From a bacterium (GTDB taxonomy: Bacteria > Zhuqueibacterota > Zhuqueibacteria > Residuimicrobiales > Residuimicrobiaceae): DNA of 64,000 nucleotides. The stretch is taken from NCBI GenBank assembly GCA_029565685.1, contig JAKQNR010000021.1:1-64000 (forward strand), in the 5' to 3' direction. Shown here one piece after another: positions 7,979-16,906 of the stretch. Position numbers and translations under genes: made by a program. The notes below the pieces were generated by a model. It saw nothing but the letters and a program-made list of their open reading frames with translations. It did not search any database and was not told the origin of the DNA. Numbering within the stretch: the first letter of the stretch is position 1; every line of letters starts with the position of its first letter.

Positions 7979-10558
7979 ATGAAGGTATTTGGCTTTGTTC
8001 TGTTCGTTTTTACTCTGGCCCTCGATCTGCACCAAGCCTTTTGTTTCGTCAACGCGGCCGGCGATGAAAATTTCATGCAGGCCATTCAGCCGCCGGCGAT
8101 CCCGGACCGCAGTCTCTCAATCCGAGATTTCGGCGCCGTCGGCGACGGCCATACACTTTGCACTGCGGCCATTCAGCAGGCGATCAACGCTTGCGCCGGG
8201 GCGGGCGGCGGCCGGGTGGTCATTCCTTCAGGGATCTGGCTCACCGGCCCGATCCGCCTTGAGAGTCGCATCGAGCTCCATCTCGAGAGCGGCAGCCTGC
8301 TCCTTTTTTCCAGCGATCACAGCTTGTATCCGGTGATCCGCGCTCCGACCAAGGGGTGGCTGGTCGCCTCACCCATTTATGGCTACGGACTCGAGGATGT
8401 CGCCATCACCGGCTGCGGGATCATCGATGGGGCGGGAGAGAGCTGGCGACCGGTGAAAAAGTTCAAGACCACCTCCAAACAGTGGAAAGAGCTGCTCGGT
8501 TCCGGTGGGGTGGTTGATGAAAAGGGGGATATGTGGTGGCCTTCGCGCGAGGCCCTGGAGGGCGAAGCCTGGCTTCAGAACCTGCGCAAGAGCAAGCCGA
8601 AAAAGGAACACACGGCGGAAGACTATGTTGCGGCGCGCGATTATCTGCGGCCTTATATGATCTCGTTCATCGACTGTAAAAGGATTCTGTTTGAGGGCGT
8701 TACGATCAAGAACTCGCCCAAGTTCGCCCTCTGTCCCGCCTGGTGCGATCAGCTCATTATTAGGGATGTGAAAGTGAACAACGAATGGTGGGCGCAAAAC
8801 GGTGACGGCATTGACATCAGCGCCTGTCGCAATGTGCTGGTTGAAAAATGCACGGTGACGGCTGGAGACGATGGCATTTGCATGAAATCCAGCGGCCGCT
8901 CGGGGCGCACGGGTCCAGCCTTGGAGAACGTCCTTATCCGCGACTGCATCGTCTATCACGGCCACGGCGGTTTTGTCGTCGGCAGCAACACCGACGGCGG
9001 CATGCGCAACATTCGCGTCGAGAATTGCACTTTCATCGGCACCGACATCGGCCTGCGTTTCAAGAGCGCGCGCGGCAGCGGCGGGGTGGTCGAGAAGATC
9101 AGCATTCGCAACATCCGCATGAACGATATCGTCGGCGAGGCGATCAACTTTGATGCCTTTTATGAAACGGACGAGCCCGACACTCTGGCCAGGCCGGTGA
9201 CTCGCGAGACTCCTGTGTTTCGCGATATCACCATCGATAGTCTCACCTGCGTCGGCGCAGGCCGGGCTATGGTCATGACCGGTCTGCCCGAAATGCCTAT
9301 TCAGAACCTCCGCATCCGCGACGCCCATATCTCTGCAGAGACCGGAGTACGGCTGCGCCATGTCCGCGATCTCAGCCTCGAACGGGTGGTGATCAAACCG
9401 GCGCGAGGGGCGCTGTACGATTTCAAACGCTGCAGCGGCATCACCATCGACGGCGCCGGCTATTCGGAAAACAGCGCGTCTTTCCCCTCTGACCTCTGGC
9501 GTTCGCTGATGCACCACGATGAAGCCTGGTTCAGTACCCCCGAGGCGACGGCGGTGGCGGAAAACATGCTGCTTTACCAGTGCGCCGTCGGCGGCTGGCC
9601 CAAGAACATCGACATGGCCCGCACGCTGACTGGTGCGGAAAAAGCCGTTCTTACTGCGCCGCCGCCGGATACCCTCGCCACCATCGACAACGGCGCCACC
9701 TGGACCCAACTCGTCTTTCTCGCCCGCGTCATCTCCGGCCGCCCTGATTCGCGGTTCGTCGAGTCCTTTAACCGCGGCCTCGATTATCTTTTTGCGGCGC
9801 AGTATGACAACGGCGGCTGGCCGCAGTTCTTTCCTCTGCATCCGGGCTACTTTTCCCATATCACCTATAACGACGACGCCATGATCGGCGTGCTCACCCT
9901 GTTGCATGACATTGCTGAGAAAAAGGCCGGTTTCGGCTTTGTCGATGCAACGCGGCGCGCCAGAGCCGCTGCGGCGGTGAAGCGCGGCATCCGCTGCATT
10001 CTGGCGACGCAGTTGAAAGAGGGGGAGAAGCGGACAGCCTGGTGCGCCCAGTACGACGAAAAAAGCCTGCAGCCGGCCTCAGGGCGAAGCTACGAGCTGG
10101 TTTCGCTCAGCGGCGACGAAAGCGTCGGCATCATCCGCTTTCTCATGAACCTGCGGAATCCATCGCCGGAGATCGTCACCGCAGTGCAGAGCGCGGTAGA
10201 GTGGCTGGAAAGAGTCAAAATAAATGGCATGCGCGTCGATTATGTTGCAGATGCCTCACAACCCGGCGGATTCAACAAGGTGGCGACGTTCGATCCCGAT
10301 GCGCCGCCGATGTGGGCCCGATTTTACTTGATCGGTTCGAATCGACCTTTTTTCAGCGACCGCGATGGCAAGATTTATTATGATCTGGCCAAGATCTCTG
10401 CCGAGCGGCGCAACGAGTACGCCTGGCTCGGCTATTGGCCGCAGGAGTTGCTGGAGATCGAGTATCCCGCCTGGCTGAACCGGACCGATGTCCGTTTGAA
10501 AACGAAAAGAACCAATGCAGAAATTTTAGACTCCCCTATTGACATGCTTTTTAAATAA
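7979..10558 (+). CDS. GH28 polygalacturonase fused to PL10 pectate lyase
   Basis: 859 residues. The ATG at 7979 is chosen over one at 7955 because AAGGAG lies 10 bases before it and the signal peptide (MKVFGFVLFVFTLALDLHQA) then begins properly. Residues ~40-500 are a GH28 parallel beta-helix with NGDGIDIS (~274), GDDGICMKS (~296), GHGG (~328) and LRFKS (~359), matching the catalytic and binding motifs of polygalacturonases. Residues ~510-835 are a PL10 alpha/alpha toroid with GGWPKN (~538), DNGAT, GGWPQF, TYNDDAM (~629), TAWCAQYD and the late SYEL/SLSGDES segment. The protein therefore joins hydrolytic and eliminative cleavage of polygalacturonate. No sorting tail is visible, so export is probably to the periplasm, or extracellular by another route. 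Confidence 0.92.
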   Translation: MKVFGFVLFVFTLALDLHQAFCFVNAAGDENFMQAIQPPAIPDRSLSIRDFGAVGDGHTLCTAAIQQAINACAGAGGGRVVIPSGIWLTGPIRLESRIELHLESGSLLLFSSDHSLYPVIRAPTKGWLVASPIYGYGLEDVAITGCGIIDGAGESWRPVKKFKTTSKQWKELLGSGGVVDEKGDMWWPSREALEGEAWLQNLRKSKPKKEHTAEDYVAARDYLRPYMISFIDCKRILFEGVTIKNSPKFALCPAWCDQLIIRDVKVNNEWWAQNGDGIDISACRNVLVEKCTVTAGDDGICMKSSGRSGRTGPALENVLIRDCIVYHGHGGFVVGSNTDGGMRNIRVENCTFIGTDIGLRFKSARGSGGVVEKISIRNIRMNDIVGEAINFDAFYETDEPDTLARPVTRETPVFRDITIDSLTCVGAGRAMVMTGLPEMPIQNLRIRDAHISAETGVRLRHVRDLSLERVVIKPARGALYDFKRCSGITIDGAGYSENSASFPSDLWRSLMHHDEAWFSTPEATAVAENMLLYQCAVGGWPKNIDMARTLTGAEKAVLTAPPPDTLATIDNGATWTQLVFLARVISGRPDSRFVESFNRGLDYLFAAQYDNGGWPQFFPLHPGYFSHITYNDDAMIGVLTLLHDIAEKKAGFGFVDATRRARAAAAVKRGIRCILATQLKEGEKRTAWCAQYDEKSLQPASGRSYELVSLSGDESVGIIRFLMNLRNPSPEIVTAVQSAVEWLERVKINGMRVDYVADASQPGGFNKVATFDPDAPPMWARFYLIGSNRPFFSDRDGKIYYDLAKISAERRNEYAWLGYWPQELLEIEYPAWLNRTDVRLKTKRTNAEILDSPIDMLFK

Positions 10559-11228
10559 TCGCTTGTTTTTTCGATCCGTGTTGCCTAATATTTCGGCAGG
10601 GCCAGAACAGGCAGGCCGATCTAGCCCGGCGCCCTGAAAATGGGTTATGGTCGGGTGTCCGGCGACCAATACAAAAGGGTCATCCCGATTTCCTTGCGCC
10701 CCGGCGATTTCTAATTACCTATTTTTCATTTTTAAAAGCATACTTGTCCTATTTGCGGACCGAATACTTTTTCAGGTACAAAATTTCAATCGCCTCTTAT
10801 CGCGATAGTGTGGATCGCGGCGCGTCGATAAACGGACCGTCTGGATCATTGTTGCTGTCATAACCTGTTTGTTTCGCGGATGACCTGGAATGTTTTTTCG
10901 CACATGATTTGCACGTGCATCTGAACGAACCCGATTATCACATCCCCTTTTTTTGTTCAATCGCCTGGGCAACAGTAAAAAGTTCAGTTGGCCGAAAAAA
11001 ATACGGATTAAAACCGTTTATATATCCGGTCGACCGAATTGAATGGAAAAGAATTCATTCAGCCGTGGATCGAATGCGAGCGCATTATGGAAGATGGAGC
11101 CCTTGAATTCCAAATGGAAAGCCAACCGAATCGATATAAGGGCTGCAGTAAGCATAACAGCAACAGTGAACAAAACTATTTTTTAACGGAATAGATGTGC
11201 CGATAAAAATTGATGAAAGGCATACTAT
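10559..11228. other. Intergenic region, 670 bases, no gene seen
   Basis: It is AT-richer than the upstream pectin genes and marks a composition change. Small open frames on both strands (about 65 codons) show no domain-like features. A weak SD (AAAGG) occurs before the start at 11229. It presumably carries the promoter of the GH127-type gene. Confidence 0.5.
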
Positions 11229-13112
11229 ATGGATTTTTATAGAAAAAACGACATCGACCGTCGAAGATTCTTTCAAACATCAGTCCTGGCGGGCGCCGCC
11301 ACCGGCGCTGCTGCGGCTTTTCCATCCGCCGGTCGCATGGCCGGCCCCGCCATAAATGAAAGATCTGTTAAACGCACCCTTTGCCCGGAGCTTTTATTGA
11401 ACGGCACTGTCTCCGTTTCAAAACCGTTGCTTGCTCCCTCGCAGCTCAGTTTCCGCATTGGATTGGCACGGACGCGCATGTCGTCCTATCCTTGCGATTC
11501 GATGGACTTTATCATGATTGACCTTGAACGGCCTGACAACAGATACCGGCACGCCTATTTTTGCAATGGAGACCTTACTGGCCGGCTGCTGGAATTTCTG
11601 AGTTGTTCAGAAGGAGTAGATGGCAAGCATGATCCAAGATTAGAGGAATTATTTGAACGGATGATTCGGCAGCGGCGGTCTTCGGGTTATATCGGACGTT
11701 TCGCCGCCGTTCCCGGCAGCGTAACTCCCGAAGATAGTCCAGAACGGGCTGGCGCTGGTTCAAAACATTTTTCAGGATTAATGAGATATTATGAGTTGAC
11801 AGGCGATAAACGGGCGTTGGAGGCCGCCCGGGGGTTGGCCGAACTCCTCTGGTCGGTTCGAGCTGAATGGAAAAAGAAAAAACATGTTTCTTGGGTCATT
11901 GAACCATTGGCCCGTTTATGGCATGTCACCAAGGACCCGCGGTGGTTGGAATTTTCTGCCATGGTTCGCGACAACATCCAAACGTTGGGAGAGGAAAAAA
12001 CGCATTCCCATGGCTATATGACCATGATTCGGGGTTTGCAGATCATGACCCTTTTGACCGGCGATCTTTCCTGGAATGTTCTACCTGAACAAAGTCAACG
12101 ATATATCATTGAAAAACAATTCGTAACGCCGGATGGAAATATTCCCGAATTTTTTCCAACCAGCGCAAGAAATGAAGGGTGTTCTATAGCTGACTGGATA
12201 TTACTGAATTTATATCAGGGCTTGATACATGGAGATGAGACGGCCTATGAGAAAGCAGAGCGTTCGTTCTGGAATGCGTTGGCATTCAATCAGTTGATTA
12301 CCGGCGGATTCGGGCATCGGAGGATCGCCTCTAACGGATATGGCGTCGACAACATTCATGAAGCATGGTGGTGTTGTACGCAAAACGGCGGCATGGCGAT
12401 GGCAGAATATGCGCGCCATTCGGTAACGTTCAGGGATAATGCCATCCATGTGAATTTTCTGACGGCGGGTGATTTTGAAATACCTTTACCCGGAGATAAG
12501 AAGGCTCGGATTACCATCCAAACTCTTTATCCGTGCAAAGCTGAGGCCGTCATCGAAGCAGAAAATATTCCCGAAAACATCATGCTGAAAGTCCGGATTC
12601 CTGCCTGTATAAAAAATCCACAGGTTGATGAAATCCGCAAAGGAAACAGGCTGAAGGTCATTTTCAGCGGAACGATCGGACATCGGATCGAACGAATGTA
12701 TCCCGGCGTCCTTTTGACGTTTGGTCCGCTAATCCTTGTTCCTCCAAAGGGAGTCGGAGTTGGCGACAAATCATCTGCAAATTCTTCTGACGGAATACCT
12801 GAAGGATATGTTCCCCAATCTATTCCAGAGGGAGTTCCCACTATTATGCTTGACGCAACCGCGGATGCCGACGGCTTTGTAACGTTACCCTTGTGTCCGC
12901 CTGATCGACCCTTACCAACCTGGAGTTATTTTGATGAGGGCCCGGGTTCGAGAACGTGGGTGGAAGGCGCCGCTGTACAAGTACGCTTGAAATATCCGGG
13001 GGGAGCTGTTTTGCCCTCACGATTCGTGCCGATGTGTTTCAGCACCTCCTGCATGTCGTTGTTCGAAACGCCGGTTGTATTTAAGGATGTGGAATATTCC
13101 CGAACCGAATAA
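11229..13112 (+). CDS. GH127-type (DUF1680) beta-L-arabinofuranosidase, Tat-exported
   Basis: 627 residues. The N-terminus has a twin-arginine signal (DRRRFFQTS followed by an Ala-rich stretch), so the folded enzyme is probably exported by Tat. The body is the (alpha/alpha)6 toroid of DUF1680 proteins, followed by beta domains. Family catalytic residues are recognisable: Glu and Cys in NEGCSIADW (~315) and the vicinal cysteines in WWCCTQNG (~380), which match the Glu/Cys/Cys-Cys zinc-thiolate site of GH127. Such enzymes remove beta-L-arabinofuranose from plant glycans, fitting the pectin neighbourhood. The gene is visibly AT-richer than its neighbours, which may mean separate acquisition. Related families (GH142, GH146) share the fold, so the exact family is less sure than the superfamily. 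Confidence 0.83.
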   Translation: MDFYRKNDIDRRRFFQTSVLAGAATGAAAAFPSAGRMAGPAINERSVKRTLCPELLLNGTVSVSKPLLAPSQLSFRIGLARTRMSSYPCDSMDFIMIDLERPDNRYRHAYFCNGDLTGRLLEFLSCSEGVDGKHDPRLEELFERMIRQRRSSGYIGRFAAVPGSVTPEDSPERAGAGSKHFSGLMRYYELTGDKRALEAARGLAELLWSVRAEWKKKKHVSWVIEPLARLWHVTKDPRWLEFSAMVRDNIQTLGEEKTHSHGYMTMIRGLQIMTLLTGDLSWNVLPEQSQRYIIEKQFVTPDGNIPEFFPTSARNEGCSIADWILLNLYQGLIHGDETAYEKAERSFWNALAFNQLITGGFGHRRIASNGYGVDNIHEAWWCCTQNGGMAMAEYARHSVTFRDNAIHVNFLTAGDFEIPLPGDKKARITIQTLYPCKAEAVIEAENIPENIMLKVRIPACIKNPQVDEIRKGNRLKVIFSGTIGHRIERMYPGVLLTFGPLILVPPKGVGVGDKSSANSSDGIPEGYVPQSIPEGVPTIMLDATADADGFVTLPLCPPDRPLPTWSYFDEGPGSRTWVEGAAVQVRLKYPGGAVLPSRFVPMCFSTSCMSLFETPVVFKDVEYSRTE

Positions 13113-13888
13113 CGCTTCAACATCATTAGCCGGTTTCGATTAAAAAAGGCCGGAGAACCGGAGCTTTATGTAAACCTCAACGAACCTTAATAACAGCCAT
13201 AATTTGCGGCCGACAGAAAGGAATCGTTATGTCCGTCTCTGATCGCGGCACTCCAGGATATCTGACAGCCCTGTTGTTATGCATCGCTTTCGGCGCCGCG
13301 ATCACGAAGGCTTCTTCGACCCCGGAAATCCGCAACACAACGATAAACCTTGCGGCGTTCCCAAAGATGCGGCGCCGGGGATCTGCCAAGGACCCCTCAC
13401 CGAATCAATCCTCCGCTTCCGCGAAGGCTGTTTCCACAGATCGCTGATGACGGCAGCGTGAGCTTCGATAATGGTCTCGATCGACGGATTGTCGCATTTC
13501 TATTGCGTTATCATTCGACGAATATAAAAGCGCCGCGGGCCTCGTTCCGCGATGCTCTCGGCGAAGATCGCGAGCAAGCTGTATCGTTGCTCCGTATGGA
13601 CCCGCTCGCGGACCGACCTATACGCGCCGCTTGTGGTAGGCGTCCGGAAAGATGTTAGCCTACCTCTTCCAAGTCTTCACCTGCACGATCATCGCCTCGA
13701 CACCCGGAACGATGTTCTCATACAGCCTCGGGAGCAACCTACCCGCAGCATCGTCAGATCGCCGCGCGGTGAGCCGAGTGGTTCGACAGGCTCAAGATTG
13801 AAGCTGTCGTGGCAAGACGCATGACCGATGTGGAGGACTGTGTTCAGGAATTGATGCTATGAATTGATTTATTTTATCGGAGGAACGA
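13113..13888. other. Intergenic region with a possible decayed short secreted ORF
   Basis: 776 bases. An ATG at 13229 has a fair SD (AAAGGAA) and begins with a signal-like stretch (YLTALLLCIAFGAAITKASS), but the frame stops at 13447 after 72 codons. Other frames continue with coding-like composition to about 13830. This could be a frameshifted remnant of an exported protein; no family could be recognised in any frame. A good SD (GGAGG, 13879-13883) for the next gene lies at the right end. Confidence 0.35.
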
Positions 13889-14980
13889 ATGAATTTGCCA
13901 TCCGGGTTTTCCTGGTTTTCCGGCTTTTCAGCAGCGCTCCTGTTGCTGTTTTTCTTCGCTTGCTCAGGTTGTTTATTTCATTCGAGCCCGAAGGTCCTGC
14001 AGCCGAGGATCGTTACCGAGCCGGTGCAGTATGACTCGGACGATGCGGCCATCTGGATTCATCCCAACGACCCGGCGCGAAGCCTGATCATCGGGACCGA
14101 CAAGCAGGCTGACGGCGGCCTCTATGTTTTTGACCTCAACGGCAAGATCATTGCAGAAAAATGCGTCCGGCCCCTGCAACGACCCAATAATGTCGATGTC
14201 GAGTACGGCCTTCTCCTCGGCGGCCGTCCGGTCGACATCGCCGTCACCACCGAACGCTTGCTCAACCGTATTCGCATTCATAGACTGCCCGATATGAAGC
14301 CGGTCGACGGCGGCGGCATCGAGCTATTCGGCGGCGAAATCCAGCGCGATCCCATGGGCGTTGCGCTTTACAAACGTCCAACCGACGGCCGCATCTACGC
14401 CATCGTCGGCCGTAAGGAGGGGCCCACCGACGGCCGTTATCTCTGGCAGTATCTGCTCGAGGACGATGGCGACGGCCTGGTCAAAGCGACCAAGGTGCGC
14501 GAATTCGGCCTGTACAGCGGCAAAAAGGAGATCGAAGCCATCGCTGTGGATGATGAACTGGGCTATGTTTATTATTCGGACGAGCAGATGGGGGTGCGCA
14601 AATATTACGCGGATCCCGATCACCCAGGCGGGAACACCGAGCTCGCCTTCTTCGCGCGCGAGGGCTTTGCCGCAGACCTCGAGGGCATCTCGATCTATAC
14701 CCTGTCCGACGGCAGGGGGTATATCCTCGTCAGCGACCAGCAGGCGAACAGATTCCACATATTCAAACGCGAGGGAGAGCCCGGAGCGCCGCATCGACAC
14801 ACCCTGGTGAAGGTGATCAATACCTCCACCAAACAGAGCGATGGCTCCGAGGTGACCTCCGCTTCCCTGAACCAGTCCTTTCCGTACGGGCTCTTTGTGG
14901 CGATGTCGGATGACAGGACCTTCCAGTACTATGACTGGAGAGATATCGCCGGGACGGAACTGGAGCTGGCCCGCAAATAG
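13889..14980 (+). CDS. Beta-propeller phytase, lipoprotein
   Basis: 363 residues. A long hydrophobic N-terminus ends in a lipobox-like FFAC (Cys25), so the mature protein is probably lipid-anchored. Beta-propeller phytase motifs are clear: YDSDDAAIWIHP (~49), RPNNVDVEYG (~97), KKEIEAIAVDDELG (~213), YYSDEQMG and ADLEGISIY (~263). Their acidic residues bind the calcium ions and phytate in this family. The reaction releases phosphate from inositol hexakisphosphate (3-phytase type). A second, unrelated phytase-family gene lies at 19580. The start is set by GGAGG six bases before the ATG. Confidence 0.9.
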   Translation: MNLPSGFSWFSGFSAALLLLFFFACSGCLFHSSPKVLQPRIVTEPVQYDSDDAAIWIHPNDPARSLIIGTDKQADGGLYVFDLNGKIIAEKCVRPLQRPNNVDVEYGLLLGGRPVDIAVTTERLLNRIRIHRLPDMKPVDGGGIELFGGEIQRDPMGVALYKRPTDGRIYAIVGRKEGPTDGRYLWQYLLEDDGDGLVKATKVREFGLYSGKKEIEAIAVDDELGYVYYSDEQMGVRKYYADPDHPGGNTELAFFAREGFAADLEGISIYTLSDGRGYILVSDQQANRFHIFKREGEPGAPHRHTLVKVINTSTKQSDGSEVTSASLNQSFPYGLFVAMSDDRTFQYYDWRDIAGTELELARK

Positions 14981-15683
14981 CCGGGGAGCTTGTGCGCTCT
15001 GTCTCTTTGCGCCGGGAGGGCTGCGCGAACCTTTCTGCGCTCCTTTCGCTTCATCCGATCGGTGCCTGAAAAGCTTGCGTCGGTTGAGTTAGCAAAAACG
15101 TTCCCAATATAATTATTGCTGCACACCTTCATTTTCGACTGTGAAGCATCGCGTTATCGCAAAGGAGGCGGGAATGAGAACAAGGGTTAGAGGATGGGGT
15201 TGAAAAGATACTGCGCCGCAGCGGATGGTAGAAGAAGGCGGTATTACAACCTCCACCGAAGGTGAGCAAAGCAGCAGAAACTGAACCGGACTATGGCTGT
15301 GGTTATTTTTAGTGTGTCTGTATTACAGCAGCCCCTGAATATTTCTGCGCAGGTTGATTCCGCAGCGATATAGCAATGGTGCTTGATTTTTAGGTCCTGG
15401 TTGCTTAATTTGATCGACCTGACAACCCGTTGCCATCACCCGCTGCTCAGGATGAAGAATTGTAATGTCGGGCGTCCCCGCACTCCAATACACTCCCTTG
15501 CAAGCACGCATCGGCGACTGTATGCTGCCCCTGCGCAAGACTTACGAGGAGATCTAACTCGTTGGCGACATCCCTCTCATGGCGCCCCATCGGCTTTGTT
15601 CCTGCTGATCCGGGCATGGGAAAAATAAAATTCAATCGGTCTCGCTGAAATAAAATAAACTCAGAAAAATATAGGCTTTGAAA
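14981..15683. other. Intergenic region, about 700 bases, nothing convincing
   Basis: No frame shows domain-like features. A long open frame on the opposite strand (15447-16703) runs antisense across the following membrane-protein gene and is judged a shadow. No clear terminator or promoter was found. Confidence 0.45.
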
Positions 15684-16547
15684 ATGAAACATATCCGCCC
15701 CATAACCTGTCTGGTCTTTATCATAACGCTTCTTGCCGTCATCGCGGCCGGTACCGCGATCCTGAGTCACCAGGGACCAGGTCCCTATAATTATGAATCC
15801 ATCCGCGGTGAGTTGATCAAGATCCATGGTCAGGGGCTCTATCAGCACATGTCGGCTGATGTCGCCATACAGGGCATCGCCCAGGATTATGTCACACTTT
15901 GCATCGCCGTGCCCCTGCTGCTCATCTCCCTGTTTCTGGCGCGCCGGGGTTCCCGGAAGGCGCTGTTTGTGCTCTCGGGCACATTGGGCTATTTTTTGCT
16001 CACTTATCTCTTTTATACGGCCATGGCCATGTACAATGCTATGTTTCTGGCCTATGTGTTTCTGCTGGGCGCCTCTTTCATCTCTTTTATCCTTGTTCTT
16101 TTTTCGTATGACGTAACTAACTGTAAAGCCTGGTTTGCATCTGAAAACCAGCTGCGCAATGCCGGCATCTTCCTCATCACCAATGCCTCGCTCATTTCTA
16201 TGCTGTGGTTGAGAATCGTGCTTCCCCCTCTTTTTGATGGCAGCATCATTCCACCGGAGGTGCAGCATTACACCACTCTTGTGGTGCAGGGCTTTGATCT
16301 CGGTTTGTTTCTGCCCATGGCTTTTGTGGTCGGAATCCTTGCCCTGCGAAGGAATGCATACGGCTATCTGTTCACGGTTATCTATACCCTCTTCCTGGCC
16401 CTGCTGATGACGGCCCTGACCGCAAAAATTCTTTTCATGGCAAGGACAGGCGCCCCGGTCAGTCCTGCGATTTTCATCATACCAACCATCAATGGCATCG
16501 CTGTTCTTTTTTCCGTTGCACTGCTCAGAAATGTGACAGCCAGGTGA
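15684..16547 (+). CDS. Polytopic inner-membrane protein of unknown function
   Basis: 287 residues counted from the ATG at 15684; a TTG two codons earlier is a less likely start. About seven to eight hydrophobic spans are visible, for example CLVFIITLLAVIAAGTAIL near the N-terminus, YVTLCIAVPLLLISLFLA, ALFVLSGTLGYFLLTYLFY and ALLMTALTAKILFMA. The first span is followed by an ~50-residue extracytoplasmic loop. There are no recognisable transporter or enzyme motifs. It stands alone between the phytase and the second GH28 gene, with gaps of ~700 and ~360 bases, so no operon link can be claimed. Confidence 0.75.
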   Translation: MKHIRPITCLVFIITLLAVIAAGTAILSHQGPGPYNYESIRGELIKIHGQGLYQHMSADVAIQGIAQDYVTLCIAVPLLLISLFLARRGSRKALFVLSGTLGYFLLTYLFYTAMAMYNAMFLAYVFLLGASFISFILVLFSYDVTNCKAWFASENQLRNAGIFLITNASLISMLWLRIVLPPLFDGSIIPPEVQHYTTLVVQGFDLGLFLPMAFVVGILALRRNAYGYLFTVIYTLFLALLMTALTAKILFMARTGAPVSPAIFIIPTINGIAVLFSVALLRNVTAR

Positions 16548-16906
16548 TTGCCAGTCCCTAAATAATCGCCCGTTTGCCCTGTTCAATGTGGGCCTGCATA
16601 GTTCAGCAACTTTTTTTTTGTGTGAATTTTGTGATTTTGATTTTTTCTGGATACCCGAAGGAGCGTTTCTTCTCGTTGAGGCTTGCCTGGGAAGGGAATC
16701 CATTTAAAAGGCTTTGGCAGGAGGAACAAAATAACAGTCATTGTGCTTGGAGCAACCGCCTGCTGTATTCCTATGAATTATCCATAGCATCTCGCGCAGG
16801 ATCAGGCTGCTATTGCGTTCATAGCAAGCCTATGGCCGAAATAGGCAGTCAGGGGCACAAAGACAAGCATTATTAAAGTCATCGAAATTTGGTGGACAGA
16901 GGAACT
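16548..16906. other. Intergenic region, about 360 bases
   Basis: It contains a T-rich run (16611-16619) and short frames without features. A modest SD (AGAGGA, 16898-16903) precedes the ATG at 16907. Nothing else was identified. Confidence 0.45.

Noticed and set aside
8369..9907. A 512-codon antisense frame across GH28-PL10
   Set aside because: The sense strand has full catalytic motif sets for both domains.
15447..16703. A 418-codon antisense frame over the membrane protein
   Set aside because: The + strand protein shows regular membrane spans; the antisense product is polar and Gln/His-rich without features.
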